From positions 1 to 46,272 of the IMG/VR virus record IMGVR_UViG_3300022707_000608: DNA of 46,272 nucleotides. One strand, written 5' to 3'. The notes beneath the pieces are model-generated. The model was not told where the DNA came from, searched no databases, and saw only the letters and a program-made list of their open reading frames with translations. The DNA is from a virus. How positions within the stretch are numbered: the stretch's first letter is position 1; each line of letters begins with the position of its first letter. Made by a program: the position numbers and the translations under genes. Shown here one piece after another: positions 40,504 to 46,272 of the stretch.

Positions 40504-40678
40504 CTTCAAATTTCCTTTCTAACATCGACTTCATTATAGTGTAATCTTCAACATAAAATGGATCGTCTTTACCAGTAAGCATCCAAATGAGTTGACCCAA
40601 TCTAAGGTCTGGGTATTTTCTCCAAACCTTCTCTAACTCCTGCATCATGGGTTTAATTCTTTTTAATGACCTCGTCAT
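40475..40678 (-). CDS. Small protein with PDLRLGQLI motif
   Basis: 67 residues from ATG 40678, AAGGA ahead; the longer in-frame start overlaps another gene. The segment RKYPDLRLGQLIWMLTGKDD followed by PFYVEDYTIMK matches a small protein seen in many phages and bacteria with unknown function. It overlaps the zinc-like mini-gene upstream by 26 bases. Confidence 0.6.
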   Translation of the reverse strand: MTRSLKRIKPMMQELEKVWRKYPDLRLGQLIWMLTGKDDPFYVEDYTIMKSMLERKFEDAIHNTEGT

Positions 40679-40802
40679 TTGGACAATCCTTTCCGTGTTC
40701 GTGTGGCAACCTACATCTACCACCAAACAACTTTTTCTTAGTCGCCTCAGATTCCTTTTCATACCTGGGATCTACATGACGTTTCCAATCACCTTTACTC
40801 AT
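40653..40802 (-). CDS. Mini-gene with Cys/His cluster
   Basis: 49 residues, ATGA overlap with the ATPase stop. Near the end CRLPHEHGKDCP gives C-x3-H-x-H-x3-C, a possible zinc site. The rest is basic and helical. Unknown function. Confidence 0.55.
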   Translation of the reverse strand: MSKGDWKRHVDPRYEKESEATKKKLFGGRCRLPHEHGKDCPNDEVIKKN

Positions 40803-41542
40803 TTCTTCGGAGTCTCTGGCTTATTCAACAAAGCCATGATCTCTTGATAATTAGGTGGCAGCTCTGCGCCAATGCAATGTTCCTTACCTAGTGGTACACG
40901 AACTCCACATTTTTTCTGAGCATTGGGTATGGCTTGAAGCGTGAACTTGGCCTTGTTGCCTTGAGGCACAACCTTTGTAAACAGGACGGCATCAAACCAG
41001 CCACCGATTGAGTCTCTAATACTGCCTTGGAGATCGGTTAAGAAGCTCTTAGACCCTGTGGTCTGATCTTCTATTAGTCTTACGTGTGAAGTAACGACAA
41101 CATATTCTGACAAACCCAGGATCTTATCCAAGTAATCAATATGCTTGTCCTTAAGTTTACCCCAGTACGAGAACGTACTGCTACTTCCTTTTAAACCTGG
41201 GTTAGTACGGTCAATTTCTCTGCCAAAGGCATCGCTAAGAAAACTCAGGGGATCAATTGCAATGGTTTTGTACGGACACTGTTTAAGGGAACACAATTCC
41301 TTGAAGTTCTTTTCAAAACGTCTGATCCCTGCACCTTGCATCTCACCTTTTTGATCGTAACAGCGTACAAAGTCGATGCCTTCTTGACCTGCAAACCTGG
41401 ATTCCGCACCTGTTTCACCTGCAAACACAAGAATGGGTCTAGGCATGGTACTGATAAACGTGGTCTTGCCTGATTTCTCCACACCTATAATTAACAACTT
41501 TCTGATATCAAACTTTAAGTCCTTGGCTTTGATAATGTCCAT
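40799..41542 (-). CDS. RecA-like AAA ATPase (Sak4-type)
   Basis: 247 residues with Walker A GVEKSGKTTF at 20-29, Walker B AIDPLS at 95-100 and a sensor segment YVVVTSHVRL. This is the AAA_24/Sak4 class of phage recombinases with single-strand annealing or RecA-like function, commonly encoded beside PD-(D/E)XK nucleases and DUF669 proteins, as here. Works in recombination-dependent replication. Confidence 0.75.
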   Translation of the reverse strand: MDIIKAKDLKFDIRKLLIIGVEKSGKTTFISTMPRPILVFAGETGAESRFAGQEGIDFVRCYDQKGEMQGAGIRRFEKNFKELCSLKQCPYKTIAIDPLSFLSDAFGREIDRTNPGLKGSSSTFSYWGKLKDKHIDYLDKILGLSEYVVVTSHVRLIEDQTTGSKSFLTDLQGSIRDSIGGWFDAVLFTKVVPQGNKAKFTLQAIPNAQKKCGVRVPLGKEHCIGAELPPNYQEIMALLNKPETPKK

Positions 41543-41785
41543 TTAAATACCCTCCTTGGGTCTTGTTGAATTTTGTTTCATATCGGCATACCATTTATGC
41601 AATGCTTTGTTATCGAGATCATTGCGTATTCTTGTATCGGGTTCAAAATAACGATGCACTGAATCCAGAACTTGTTGAATAGAAAAGAATACTTTGTGTA
41701 CATCAGAAGAGTACATATTACCGCACATATCTGTCATAATATAACCATTCTCTACTCTTTTAATCATCAAATCAGGCTTGTTCAT
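41543..41785 (-). CDS. Small unknown protein
   Basis: 80 residues, helical. FFSIQQVLDSVHRYFEPDTR is typical of a soluble dimeric helix, but no family is known. It starts with a 14-base overlap with the nuclease and leads into the ATPase. Confidence 0.55.
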   Translation of the reverse strand: MNKPDLMIKRVENGYIMTDMCGNMYSSDVHKVFFSIQQVLDSVHRYFEPDTRIRNDLDNKALHKWYADMKQNSTRPKEGI

Positions 41786-42683
41786 TTGACCCTCCCAGGT
41801 TCGCTAAAATATTTCCTACGTTGTGTTCGCCCTTCTTCTCAAATTTGTATTCTACCAGCTTCACGTTGTCCATAAATTCACAGGATTCCAAATAAGGACA
41901 CGGTACGTTGAACGCGAAACAAGAAGTGCTAGTTGATGCCAAACCAAATTTAGTTGGATCTTCCCAGTGCTTCCGAACATAGTCTAACATGTCTTGCGCC
42001 TGAGTTGCAAATTGTTTAATTGAAAAGTCTACTTGTGCCTGAGTTTTACACCCCACTACATCGTCACGATTAAAACTATCACGATTAACTGTGTTTTTGC
42101 ACCCAGCTACATCAAAGTAAACACCTTCGTACTTCTCTTTAAAATGCTTCTGCGCGAAATAAATATAGCAATTGGTTTGGAAGTCTACTTTGAATTGGTT
42201 GAAGTATTTACCTCCTAGTCTAGAGGTAGTCTTGTATTCCAGGACCCAATTACCTTCCCTGTACTTGCCTATACCGTCTAAGATCACATTTAGGGGAACA
42301 TCTAGGCCAGGTACATCGACTTGCCCTTTAATATCAATTTCGGTTATTTTAAACGGTTCTGTTGTACGTGGATAAGATTTGATATACTTGCGGATCATAC
42401 GCAACCCAAGGTCTTGGGTACGTGCGGTACTGTCCAGGGACACCGGAAAGTCGAGTTTGAACTGTTCTAGTAGTTTCTTGTCGTCTGCATCGGTCATAAA
42501 ATAAGCTTTAATAAAGGTATCCCAAGCCAAACCAAAGACCATGTACGGCCCCTTCTGGTCACGTGGAGCCTTTAGACCCAGGATATACTCGTTATACCAG
42601 CGTTTACGACAGAGTAACCACTTCTTAATCATTGAAGGACTTACGCCAAAGTGAAATATCTTTTCAGGGCTTCTAGGTTCCAT
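41772..42683 (-). CDS. PD-(D/E)XK nuclease with four-Cys cluster (Cas4/AddB-like)
   Basis: 303 residues. Active-site order: H-like N-terminal region, D136 (VILDGIGKY), E149-x-K151 (VLEYKTTSR) and Q169 (FQTNCYIYFA) of the PD-(D/E)XK recB motif. Cys residues at 25, 255, 262 and 268 (LLCRKR, CFAFNVPCPYLESC) are arranged as in Cas4 and AddB 4Fe-4S clusters. This is an end-processing exonuclease, and it is placed next to a RecA-like ATPase, so a recombination role is likely. TAATG start overlap with the next gene. Confidence 0.8.
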   Translation of the reverse strand: MEPRSPEKIFHFGVSPSMIKKWLLCRKRWYNEYILGLKAPRDQKGPYMVFGLAWDTFIKAYFMTDADDKKLLEQFKLDFPVSLDSTARTQDLGLRMIRKYIKSYPRTTEPFKITEIDIKGQVDVPGLDVPLNVILDGIGKYREGNWVLEYKTTSRLGGKYFNQFKVDFQTNCYIYFAQKHFKEKYEGVYFDVAGCKNTVNRDSFNRDDVVGCKTQAQVDFSIKQFATQAQDMLDYVRKHWEDPTKFGLASTSTSCFAFNVPCPYLESCEFMDNVKLVEYKFEKKGEHNVGNILANLGGSNEQA

Positions 42684-43024
42684 TAAAATCTCTCCGTAAC
42701 ATATTTTTCAAAGGACTCTGCAATAACTGGACACTCTTCTACCCACTCCCAACCAACAGAAGTAAATGATTGAGTGTGTATTATGCCAGTTCTCAAATAA
42801 ATGACATTCATTGTTTGTTTCTGTTCGTTTGAAAAAACATTGCCTACCATAAAAATTTCTCCGTTTTTCTTGTGCCGTATTTGTCCCATTTTAATAGGTA
42901 CTGGCACTGGAAAGTTTACATCAAAATTATTTGCAAACAACGCTTTAATCATGTTCTTGGCTTTACTGCAAACTGGTATGGCTTCAATGTCTTTAGATAA
43001 TTGTTCAGGATCTATCTTTTTCAT
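42683..43024 (-). CDS. Unknown small protein
   Basis: 113 residues, beta-rich at the C-terminus (QTMNVIYLRTGIIHTQSF) and helical at the N-terminus. ATGA overlap with the gene above and a one-base overlap with the nuclease. No motif recognised. Confidence 0.55.
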   Translation of the reverse strand: MKKIDPEQLSKDIEAIPVCSKAKNMIKALFANNFDVNFPVPVPIKMGQIRHKKNGEIFMVGNVFSNEQKQTMNVIYLRTGIIHTQSFTSVGWEWVEECPVIAESFEKYVTERF

Positions 43025-43215
43025 TTGGACACCGTTATCGTCACCTTCTTGCGTGGTTTATCGCCTAACCATTTTCTGAGTGCAGCCCCAACTACACAAG
43101 TTGCTGGTTGATGCGCTAAGTACAGTTGAGCATACGTGCCTTCACCAAATTTTAAATAACTTTGCGCACTGTCCCACTTAGCAGTAAAAATAAATTTCTT
43201 TTTAGTAGCCTTCAT
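43021..43215 (-). CDS. Unknown small basic protein
   Basis: 64 residues, basic and beta/alpha (KKKFIFTAKWDSAQSYLKFG, LRKWLGDKPRKKVTITV). ATGA overlap with the gene below. No motif. Confidence 0.55.
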   Translation of the reverse strand: MKATKKKFIFTAKWDSAQSYLKFGEGTYAQLYLAHQPATCVVGAALRKWLGDKPRKKVTITVSK

Positions 43216-43409
43216 TATATTCTCTCCTCCCTCTTCCCTTTGAGTGCTAGATTTGCTTTCTTAACAGAATATTTTTTGACTTCCCAATTCTTTGTTTCAG
43301 GCAATTTCTTAAGACGTTCGGCTTCAGCATTGGCTATAAGCGTCCACTTCTGAGCCTGCGCTTGAGTTAAATTAGTCATGTTCTTATGTGCGTCGTTTAC
43401 ATTAAACAT
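43215..43409 (-). CDS. First gene of left part of right arm, helical basic protein
   Basis: 64 residues from ATG 43409 with AGAGGTG ahead; the longer in-frame start extends over the promoter region and is unlikely. Helical: MTNLTQAQAQKWTLIANAEA and lysine-rich tail. Lies just downstream of the non-coding control region, so it should be among the first transcribed. Confidence 0.6.
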   Translation of the reverse strand: MFNVNDAHKNMTNLTQAQAQKWTLIANAEAERLKKLPETKNWEVKKYSVKKANLALKGKREERI

Positions 43410-43427
43410 AATCACCTCTCTACAGGA

Positions 43428-43457
43428 AGTATGCTTGATGTTTCCAGGGTATGTCAA
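43428..43457 (-). promoter_or_regulatory. Sigma70-like promoter, leftward
   Basis: On the - strand, TTGACA (-35, 43452-43457) is 18 bases from CATACT (-10, 43428-43433), ahead of the gene ending at 43409. The -35 is perfect, the -10 weak. Confidence 0.55.
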
Positions 43458-43553
43458 GTGACTAGGAATTATACTTATCATCATACTTTTTAAAAGTAGC
43501 AGACTATCGGTTTTTGGCCTATTTGCCGTGGTCCCTAAACCCAATAAAAACAC

Positions 43554-43582
43554 ACTTTAGACATGTAAAGATATTTTTACAA
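43554..43582 (-). promoter_or_regulatory. Second leftward promoter candidate
   Basis: On the - strand, TTGTAA (43577-43582) is 17 bases from TAAAGT (43554-43559). Each box matches four of six consensus bases. It overlaps an 18-base near-palindrome, so repression is possible. Confidence 0.35.
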
Positions 43583-43691
43583 AAATAGTTTTCTTGTGCT
43601 ATCTACCGATGCCTTAACAGCTTACATCAAAGTGTGCCATTTTGACACACCGGAAAAAATGTCAACTTCGAAAATGACTCTATTTGTTGTA

Positions 43692-43813
43692 ACCCTTAAC
43701 TACTAAGGCACTTATAAAAAGTCTCGTTTGCCCTCCCCGGTTTCAAAAGTACGTAGACTCGCGTAAGTTGTTACTGTGACTACATTTAATCATTACCGTT
43801 AGTAGTTAAGGGT
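43692..43813. repeat. 15-bp inverted repeat, 92-base spacing
   Basis: ACCCTTAACTACTAA (43692-43706) and TTAGTAGTTAAGGGT (43799-43813) are perfect reverse complements. The loop is AT-rich. A pair of operator sites or an origin stem is plausible. Confidence 0.65.
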
Positions 43814-43857
43814 AGACACGCAAATGTCGAGGTCAAGGATTAAGTGTTCTAAGTTAT

Positions 43858-44034
43858 TTACTCGTATTTTGCACTCGTTATAGCTTGTTTTCTACCTCTC
43901 TCTGCACCTACTGGAACGTCTAACCAACCCCCGTATTTCTTGCGACTACATTGTAAACACATACCCTCTTTGGGCGCTCTATTAGGACACCCTACTCTAC
44001 CGTGGCATTTCCAACGCTTCTTTTTAGTTGTCAT
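43858..44034 (-). CDS. Small zinc-finger-like protein
   Basis: 58 residues, ATG overlapping the upstream stop as ATGA, GGAGG ten bases ahead. It has C10-H11, C16, C26 and C29 (KCHGRVGCPNRAPK, then EGMCLQC), a likely zinc-binding cluster, with a basic N-terminus. Possibly a transcription regulator or nucleic-acid-binding protein. Confidence 0.6.
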   Translation of the reverse strand: MTTKKKRWKCHGRVGCPNRAPKEGMCLQCSRKKYGGWLDVPVGAERGRKQAITSAKYE

Positions 44035-44210
44035 GGCTTCATTTCCTCCACATCAAATTCTGAGTCCTCTGCTGAAGTATGGTCTTGATCGTCAAAATCT
44101 GCTTGTTCTGAGGCCAGGTCTATGGCTTCTTCTTGATTTGCAGCCACAATAATGGTGTCAACCCACACTATGCGCTTAAACCGCACTCGATAAATCTTGT
44201 TTATGTACAT
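44031..44210 (-). CDS. Small acidic protein
   Basis: 59 residues. N-terminus is basic and beta (MYINKIYRVRFKRIVWV), then an acidic stretch of Asp/Glu (QADFDDQDHTSAEDSEFD). It may mimic nucleic acid or bind a basic protein; no motif confirms it. Confidence 0.55.
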   Translation of the reverse strand: MYINKIYRVRFKRIVWVDTIIVAANQEEAIDLASEQADFDDQDHTSAEDSEFDVEEMKP

Positions 44211-44353
44211 GACTCCACTTCCTCTCTTATTAGCATGACCTCGCCTTTGCCGTCAAAATCCACTAGCAACAGCGATTCGTCGTCATTCAAAAACTTAATC
44301 AACTTCATGGGCTTACCTGTTAGCTTGTCTTTTAACATGTCACCTGGCTTCAT
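44201..44353 (-). CDS. Small mixed-charge protein
   Basis: 50 residues with AGGAGG seven bases before ATG. Beta-rich middle (LIKFLNDDESLLLVDFDGKG), the sort of OB/SH3-like pattern seen in small phage proteins. Unknown function. Confidence 0.55.
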   Translation of the reverse strand: MKPGDMLKDKLTGKPMKLIKFLNDDESLLLVDFDGKGEVMLIREEVESCT

Positions 44354-44616
44354 TGTACGGCCTCCTCTACCTTGACCATGCGTTCTTCAAGCACATGCAG
44401 GTATGACCAAATCTTTACAACATCTGCTTCCTTCTCTTCACCTCTAATAGCACTACAATCAGTCATTATCGTGTTTCCGTATGCTTCACATTCACAACCT
44501 TGTCTACGGAGTGCGTCACAGCTTGCGTCCGTAAATGCTTGAGCTTTCAATGCGAATACAAACATTATCAGAAGCACGCCTACTACAAATAACCTCAGTC
44601 TTTGCCAAATATTCAT
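44350..44616 (-). CDS. Small exported Cys-rich protein
   Basis: 88 residues. Residues 1-27 are a signal peptide (NIWQRLR, VVGVLLIMFVFA, cleavage after KAQA). The mature part has four Cys (33, 41, 43, 54) suitable for two disulfides in the periplasm, then a helical tail (VVKIWSYLHVLEERMVKVEEA). An early-expressed exported phage protein could modify the envelope or block superinfection. Confidence 0.65.
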   Translation of the reverse strand: MNIWQRLRLFVVGVLLIMFVFALKAQAFTDASCDALRRQGCECEAYGNTIMTDCSAIRGEEKEADVVKIWSYLHVLEERMVKVEEAVQ

Positions 44617-44756
44617 TTGGATACCCCTTTCTTATTTCTTATTTCACTTAACACCTTCATGGTAACTATGAAAATTCCTTTGTGCGGTCGTATTTTTGTA
44701 AACTTGACTAAATAAGAACTTGCTTTAACTGCCTTACCAAAAGTTTTATATTTCAT
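44613..44756 (-). CDS. Small basic protein
   Basis: 47 residues from ATG 44756 (AGGTG ahead, TAATG overlap with the upstream gene); an in-frame GTG/ATG further up lies over another gene. Basic, beta/alpha, with SSYLVKFTKIRPHKGIFIVT. Unknown. Confidence 0.5.
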   Translation of the reverse strand: MKYKTFGKAVKASSYLVKFTKIRPHKGIFIVTMKVLSEIRNKKGVSK

Positions 44757-44851
44757 TAAACACCTGCCTTTGCATGTATGACACCAACTAAAATCAACGC
44801 GAAAGCATACATCCCCATCATAAACCAAATAAAACGACTCCAGTTACTCAT
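44756..44851 (-). CDS. TM mini-protein, 31 residues
   Basis: ATGA overlap with the gene above and TAATG with the one below. Residues 6-26 are hydrophobic (FIWFMMGMYAFALILVGVI), ending HAKAGV. Either a tiny membrane protein or a signal-peptide-like peptide. Confidence 0.5.
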   Translation of the reverse strand: MSNWSRFIWFMMGMYAFALILVGVIHAKAGV

Positions 44852-45036
44852 TTCACACCCCCAAAAGCGAATAAAACCTCGGTTTCTGTTACTCGCTTAA
44901 ACTGTCTGGCATTCTCAATACTTGCCCTAAGCTTTAGTTGTACCATGTCCTCCAAGGACTGTAAAGCTTGTGTTGATACCTGTTTACCGTTGCTCTTGAA
45001 GTACGCCTTGACTTGTTTGTGATTAAGTAAACTCAT
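44848..45036 (-). CDS. Histone-fold-like small protein
   Basis: 62 residues. HKQVKAYFK, then VSTQALQSLEDMVQLKLRAS, and KRVTETEVLFAF follow the order of a histone fold: short helix, loop with VS, long central helix, KRVT loop and last helix. It may bind DNA as a dimer; the family in phages is not established. ATGA on both sides. Confidence 0.5.
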   Translation of the reverse strand: MSLLNHKQVKAYFKSNGKQVSTQALQSLEDMVQLKLRASIENARQFKRVTETEVLFAFGGVK

Positions 45037-45161
45037 GTTAAGACCTCCTTAATCCGACAAGGATAATTAAAAGCCATTGAATACTCTTTGGATAAAAACT
45101 CTGCTTCTTTACGTGTTTCTGTTTCGTCTACAACTTCATTTTTATAGATAATCTGATACAT
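45033..45161 (-). CDS. Mini-gene, 42 residues
   Basis: Starts two bases before the end of the gene above and ends in ATGA overlap with the histone-like gene, with AAGGAGG for the next gene inside its end. MYQIIYKNEVVDETETRKEA is beta then helix. Unknown. Confidence 0.55.
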   Translation of the reverse strand: MYQIIYKNEVVDETETRKEAEFLSKEYSMAFNYPCRIKEVLT

Positions 45162-45162
45162 G

Positions 45163-45627
45163 TTACACCCCTTCCTTAAAACAATCTACCGTTAAATAGA
45201 CCTTAGCCATGTCTAAAATCATGTCTACTGTGATCGGTGACATACCGCGACGACGTACAGAATCGTTTATTTCTCTATTTTGATATTCAAAATGTTTTTT
45301 ATCCTGTTCTTGAATACCTAGAATTTGTTGCCTGTCTTTTTCAATCTGTTTTATTGCTATTTGTTGACATTCGCGGTACGTTTCTACACCATATTGGTGT
45401 AATAACGCATGTGACTTAGTAATAGAATCGGTTTGTGTAACACCCGAAGCGATACGACAACCCGTTTTTTTATCTGTAGTAGTATACAATTTCAACTTAG
45501 TTAAGTCACGGTGAACCACCACAGCTTGACCATCAAAAAAATCATCTATTGTACGACCTTTAACTATAACCCATTCTTTATTGACTCGATGGTAGACATT
45601 AACGTCTTCAATTAATTGCGTAGTCAT
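45163..45627 (-). CDS. Unknown protein, 154 residues
   Basis: N-terminal beta-rich half (VYHRVNKEWVIVKGRTIDDF), a central helical region (AIKQIEKDRQQILGIQEQDK) and a C-terminal helix. Soluble. No family recognised; early location suggests a host take-over or regulatory role. Confidence 0.6.
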   Translation of the reverse strand: MTTQLIEDVNVYHRVNKEWVIVKGRTIDDFFDGQAVVVHRDLTKLKLYTTTDKKTGCRIASGVTQTDSITKSHALLHQYGVETYRECQQIAIKQIEKDRQQILGIQEQDKKHFEYQNREINDSVRRRGMSPITVDMILDMAKVYLTVDCFKEGV

Positions 45628-45647
45628 GTTACACCTACTTTCTGCCG

Positions 45648-45932
45648 TTAGGCGTTTAGATTGACTAGCTTGTATTCACCCGACTTGATTTTCTTAAGTG
45701 TTTCTGCTTTGTTCTCACCTAAGAACTGATTGCGATATTTGCCTGTTGTGACGCTATAATCCCAGAAGCGCGAATCCAAGCTAATTTTACCTTCGCTTGA
45801 ATATTCTTTTCGTGCTATGGTGCTTTTATAACTTTGGAAATATTCTACTGTCATGCCGTCTTCAATTGCCACTATTTTGTATTGATTTGCTACCGGCCTT
45901 CCTGTCCTGCCTGTCATTAGTGTAATATTCAT
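45648..45932 (-). CDS. Unknown small protein near early promoter
   Basis: 94 residues, beta-rich (YKIVAIEDGMTVEYFQSYKS) with basic central region (RFWDYSVTTGKYRNQFLGEN). First gene after the strong early promoter at 45960-45987. No family recognised. Confidence 0.6.
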   Translation of the reverse strand: MNITLMTGRTGRPVANQYKIVAIEDGMTVEYFQSYKSTIARKEYSSEGKISLDSRFWDYSVTTGKYRNQFLGENKAETLKKIKSGEYKLVNLNA

Positions 45933-45959
45933 AGTTTATTCCCTCCCTTTCTTTGTCTA

Positions 45960-45987
45960 AGTATAGCACGTCCTCACCAAATTGCAA
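45960..45987 (-). promoter_or_regulatory. Early leftward sigma70-like promoter
   Basis: On the - strand TTGCAA (45982-45987) is 16 bases from TATACT (45960-45965), a five-of-six -10. It lies about 28 bases before the start of the gene at 45932 with GGGAGGG in between. Confidence 0.6.
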
Positions 45988-46003
45988 GTCTGTTATGCTT
46001 AAG

Positions 46004-46020
46004 AGGGGTTGTCAGCCCCT
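46004..46020 (-). terminator. Short hairpin downstream of the last gene
   Basis: AGGGG (46004-46008) and CCCCT (46016-46020) with a seven-base loop; A-T and G-T pairs extend it outward. Reading leftward it follows the gene at 46051 and precedes the promoter, so it may insulate the two transcripts. T-tract weak. Confidence 0.4.
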
Positions 46021-46050
46021 TTCAGTCAATAAGACCTCTTCAGTTAAGCT

Positions 46051-46254
46051 TTAGATTTGACTGTGATCGTCTGTGACTCTGTAAATACTCTCTACCCACT
46101 TGGCTTCACCATCATGTCTTGGTGTAATCAAATACCTGTCCCTACCATAGCTGACCTTGTGGTCCAATACCTTAACATCAATTAAGAACCCTTCCCCTGC
46201 TGTCTTGTACTTCACTGTCTGGCCGATCAAATCCTTGCGTTCTACTGTTGTCAT
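46051..46254 (-). CDS. Small unknown protein at right edge
   Basis: 67 residues from ATG 46254, because GGGGAGA gives proper spacing; the GTG at 46263 would have none. It is beta-rich (GQTVKYKTAGEGFLIDVKVL, RYLITPRHDGEAKWVE), a small barrel-like domain. No family recognised. It appears complete at the right edge. Confidence 0.6.
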   Translation of the reverse strand: MTTVERKDLIGQTVKYKTAGEGFLIDVKVLDHKVSYGRDRYLITPRHDGEAKWVESIYRVTDDHSQI

Positions 46255-46272
46255 GTTAGTCACTCTCCCCTG

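Larger units (their letters stand above)
43410..43857. other. 448-base non-coding control region
   Basis: The only gap over 300 bases. It holds two sigma70-like leftward promoters, a 15-bp inverted repeat, a 13-base palindrome (ACTTTTTAAAAGT, 43485-43497), an 18-base near-palindrome (43564-43581) and a GTGTG/CACAC operator-like palindrome (43633-43651). No gene with support was found. Likely a transcription start/control region and possibly an origin. Confidence 0.5.

Noticed and set aside
1-46272. CRISPR array, integrase, repressor, transposase or tRNA genes
   Set aside because: None seen: no regularly spaced repeats, no tyrosine or serine integrase motifs and no IS ends; the phage appears lytic on this evidence.

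Overview
The window looks like most or all of the genome of a tailed double-stranded DNA bacteriophage, probably with podovirus-type (short-tail) architecture. It encodes a terminase large subunit, a portal of about 715 residues, a scaffold, a DUF5309-like major capsid protein, tail tube or adaptor proteins and very large internal (ejection-type) proteins. No tail tape measure, sheath, integrase or repressor is visible. The DNA is AT-rich and almost fully coding. The host cannot be named, but the many Sec-type signal peptides with AxA cleavage sites fit a Gram-negative bacterium. The leftmost reading frame runs off the edge, so the window is cut in or near the packaging genes.

Layout. Left arm, + strand, about 1-29.2 kb (late genes): end of a possible small terminase and two mini-genes; a sugar or surface-modification cassette (GT2 glycosyltransferase, mini-gene, SAM methyltransferase, small protein-kinase-like protein, second GT-A enzyme); large terminase; portal; scaffold; major capsid protein; a run of three tiny basic proteins; a 959-residue GT2/TPR/GT-B fusion; then about 9.5 kb of beta-rich virion or fibre proteins. 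Six of these carry convincing N-terminal signal peptides. Next come tail adaptor and hub proteins, three internal-virion-type proteins and a short distal block with a one-TM holin-like protein, a mini-gene and a phospholipase-A2-like protein. Right arm, - strand, about 46.3-29.2 kb (early/middle genes): many tiny tightly overlapping genes, then replication and nucleotide metabolism: PD-(D/E)XK nuclease with a four-Cys cluster, RecA-like ATPase, MazZ-like dATP/dGTP pyrophosphohydrolase, DUF669-like protein, family A DNA polymerase split in two genes, RepA-like ATPase, two metallophosphoesterases, a nucleoside 2-deoxyribosyltransferase-like protein and a staphylococcal-nuclease-like protein. The arms converge at 29181-29206, where their last genes overlap tail to tail.

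How the genes work together. Early leftward transcription probably starts at sigma70-like promoters near 45960-45987 and in the only long non-coding stretch (43410-43857). Late + strand genes build the capsid and tail. The most unusual features are (1) the cluster of virion-type genes with export signals, (2) the PLA2-like protein where a lysis gene would be expected, with no endolysin recognisable anywhere, (3) a DNA polymerase broken at the TGR motif by a block of mini-genes that includes an HNH-type homing endonuclease, and (4) the glycosyltransferase/kinase cassette inside the packaging module. All assignments rest on reading motifs by eye; no database search was run.
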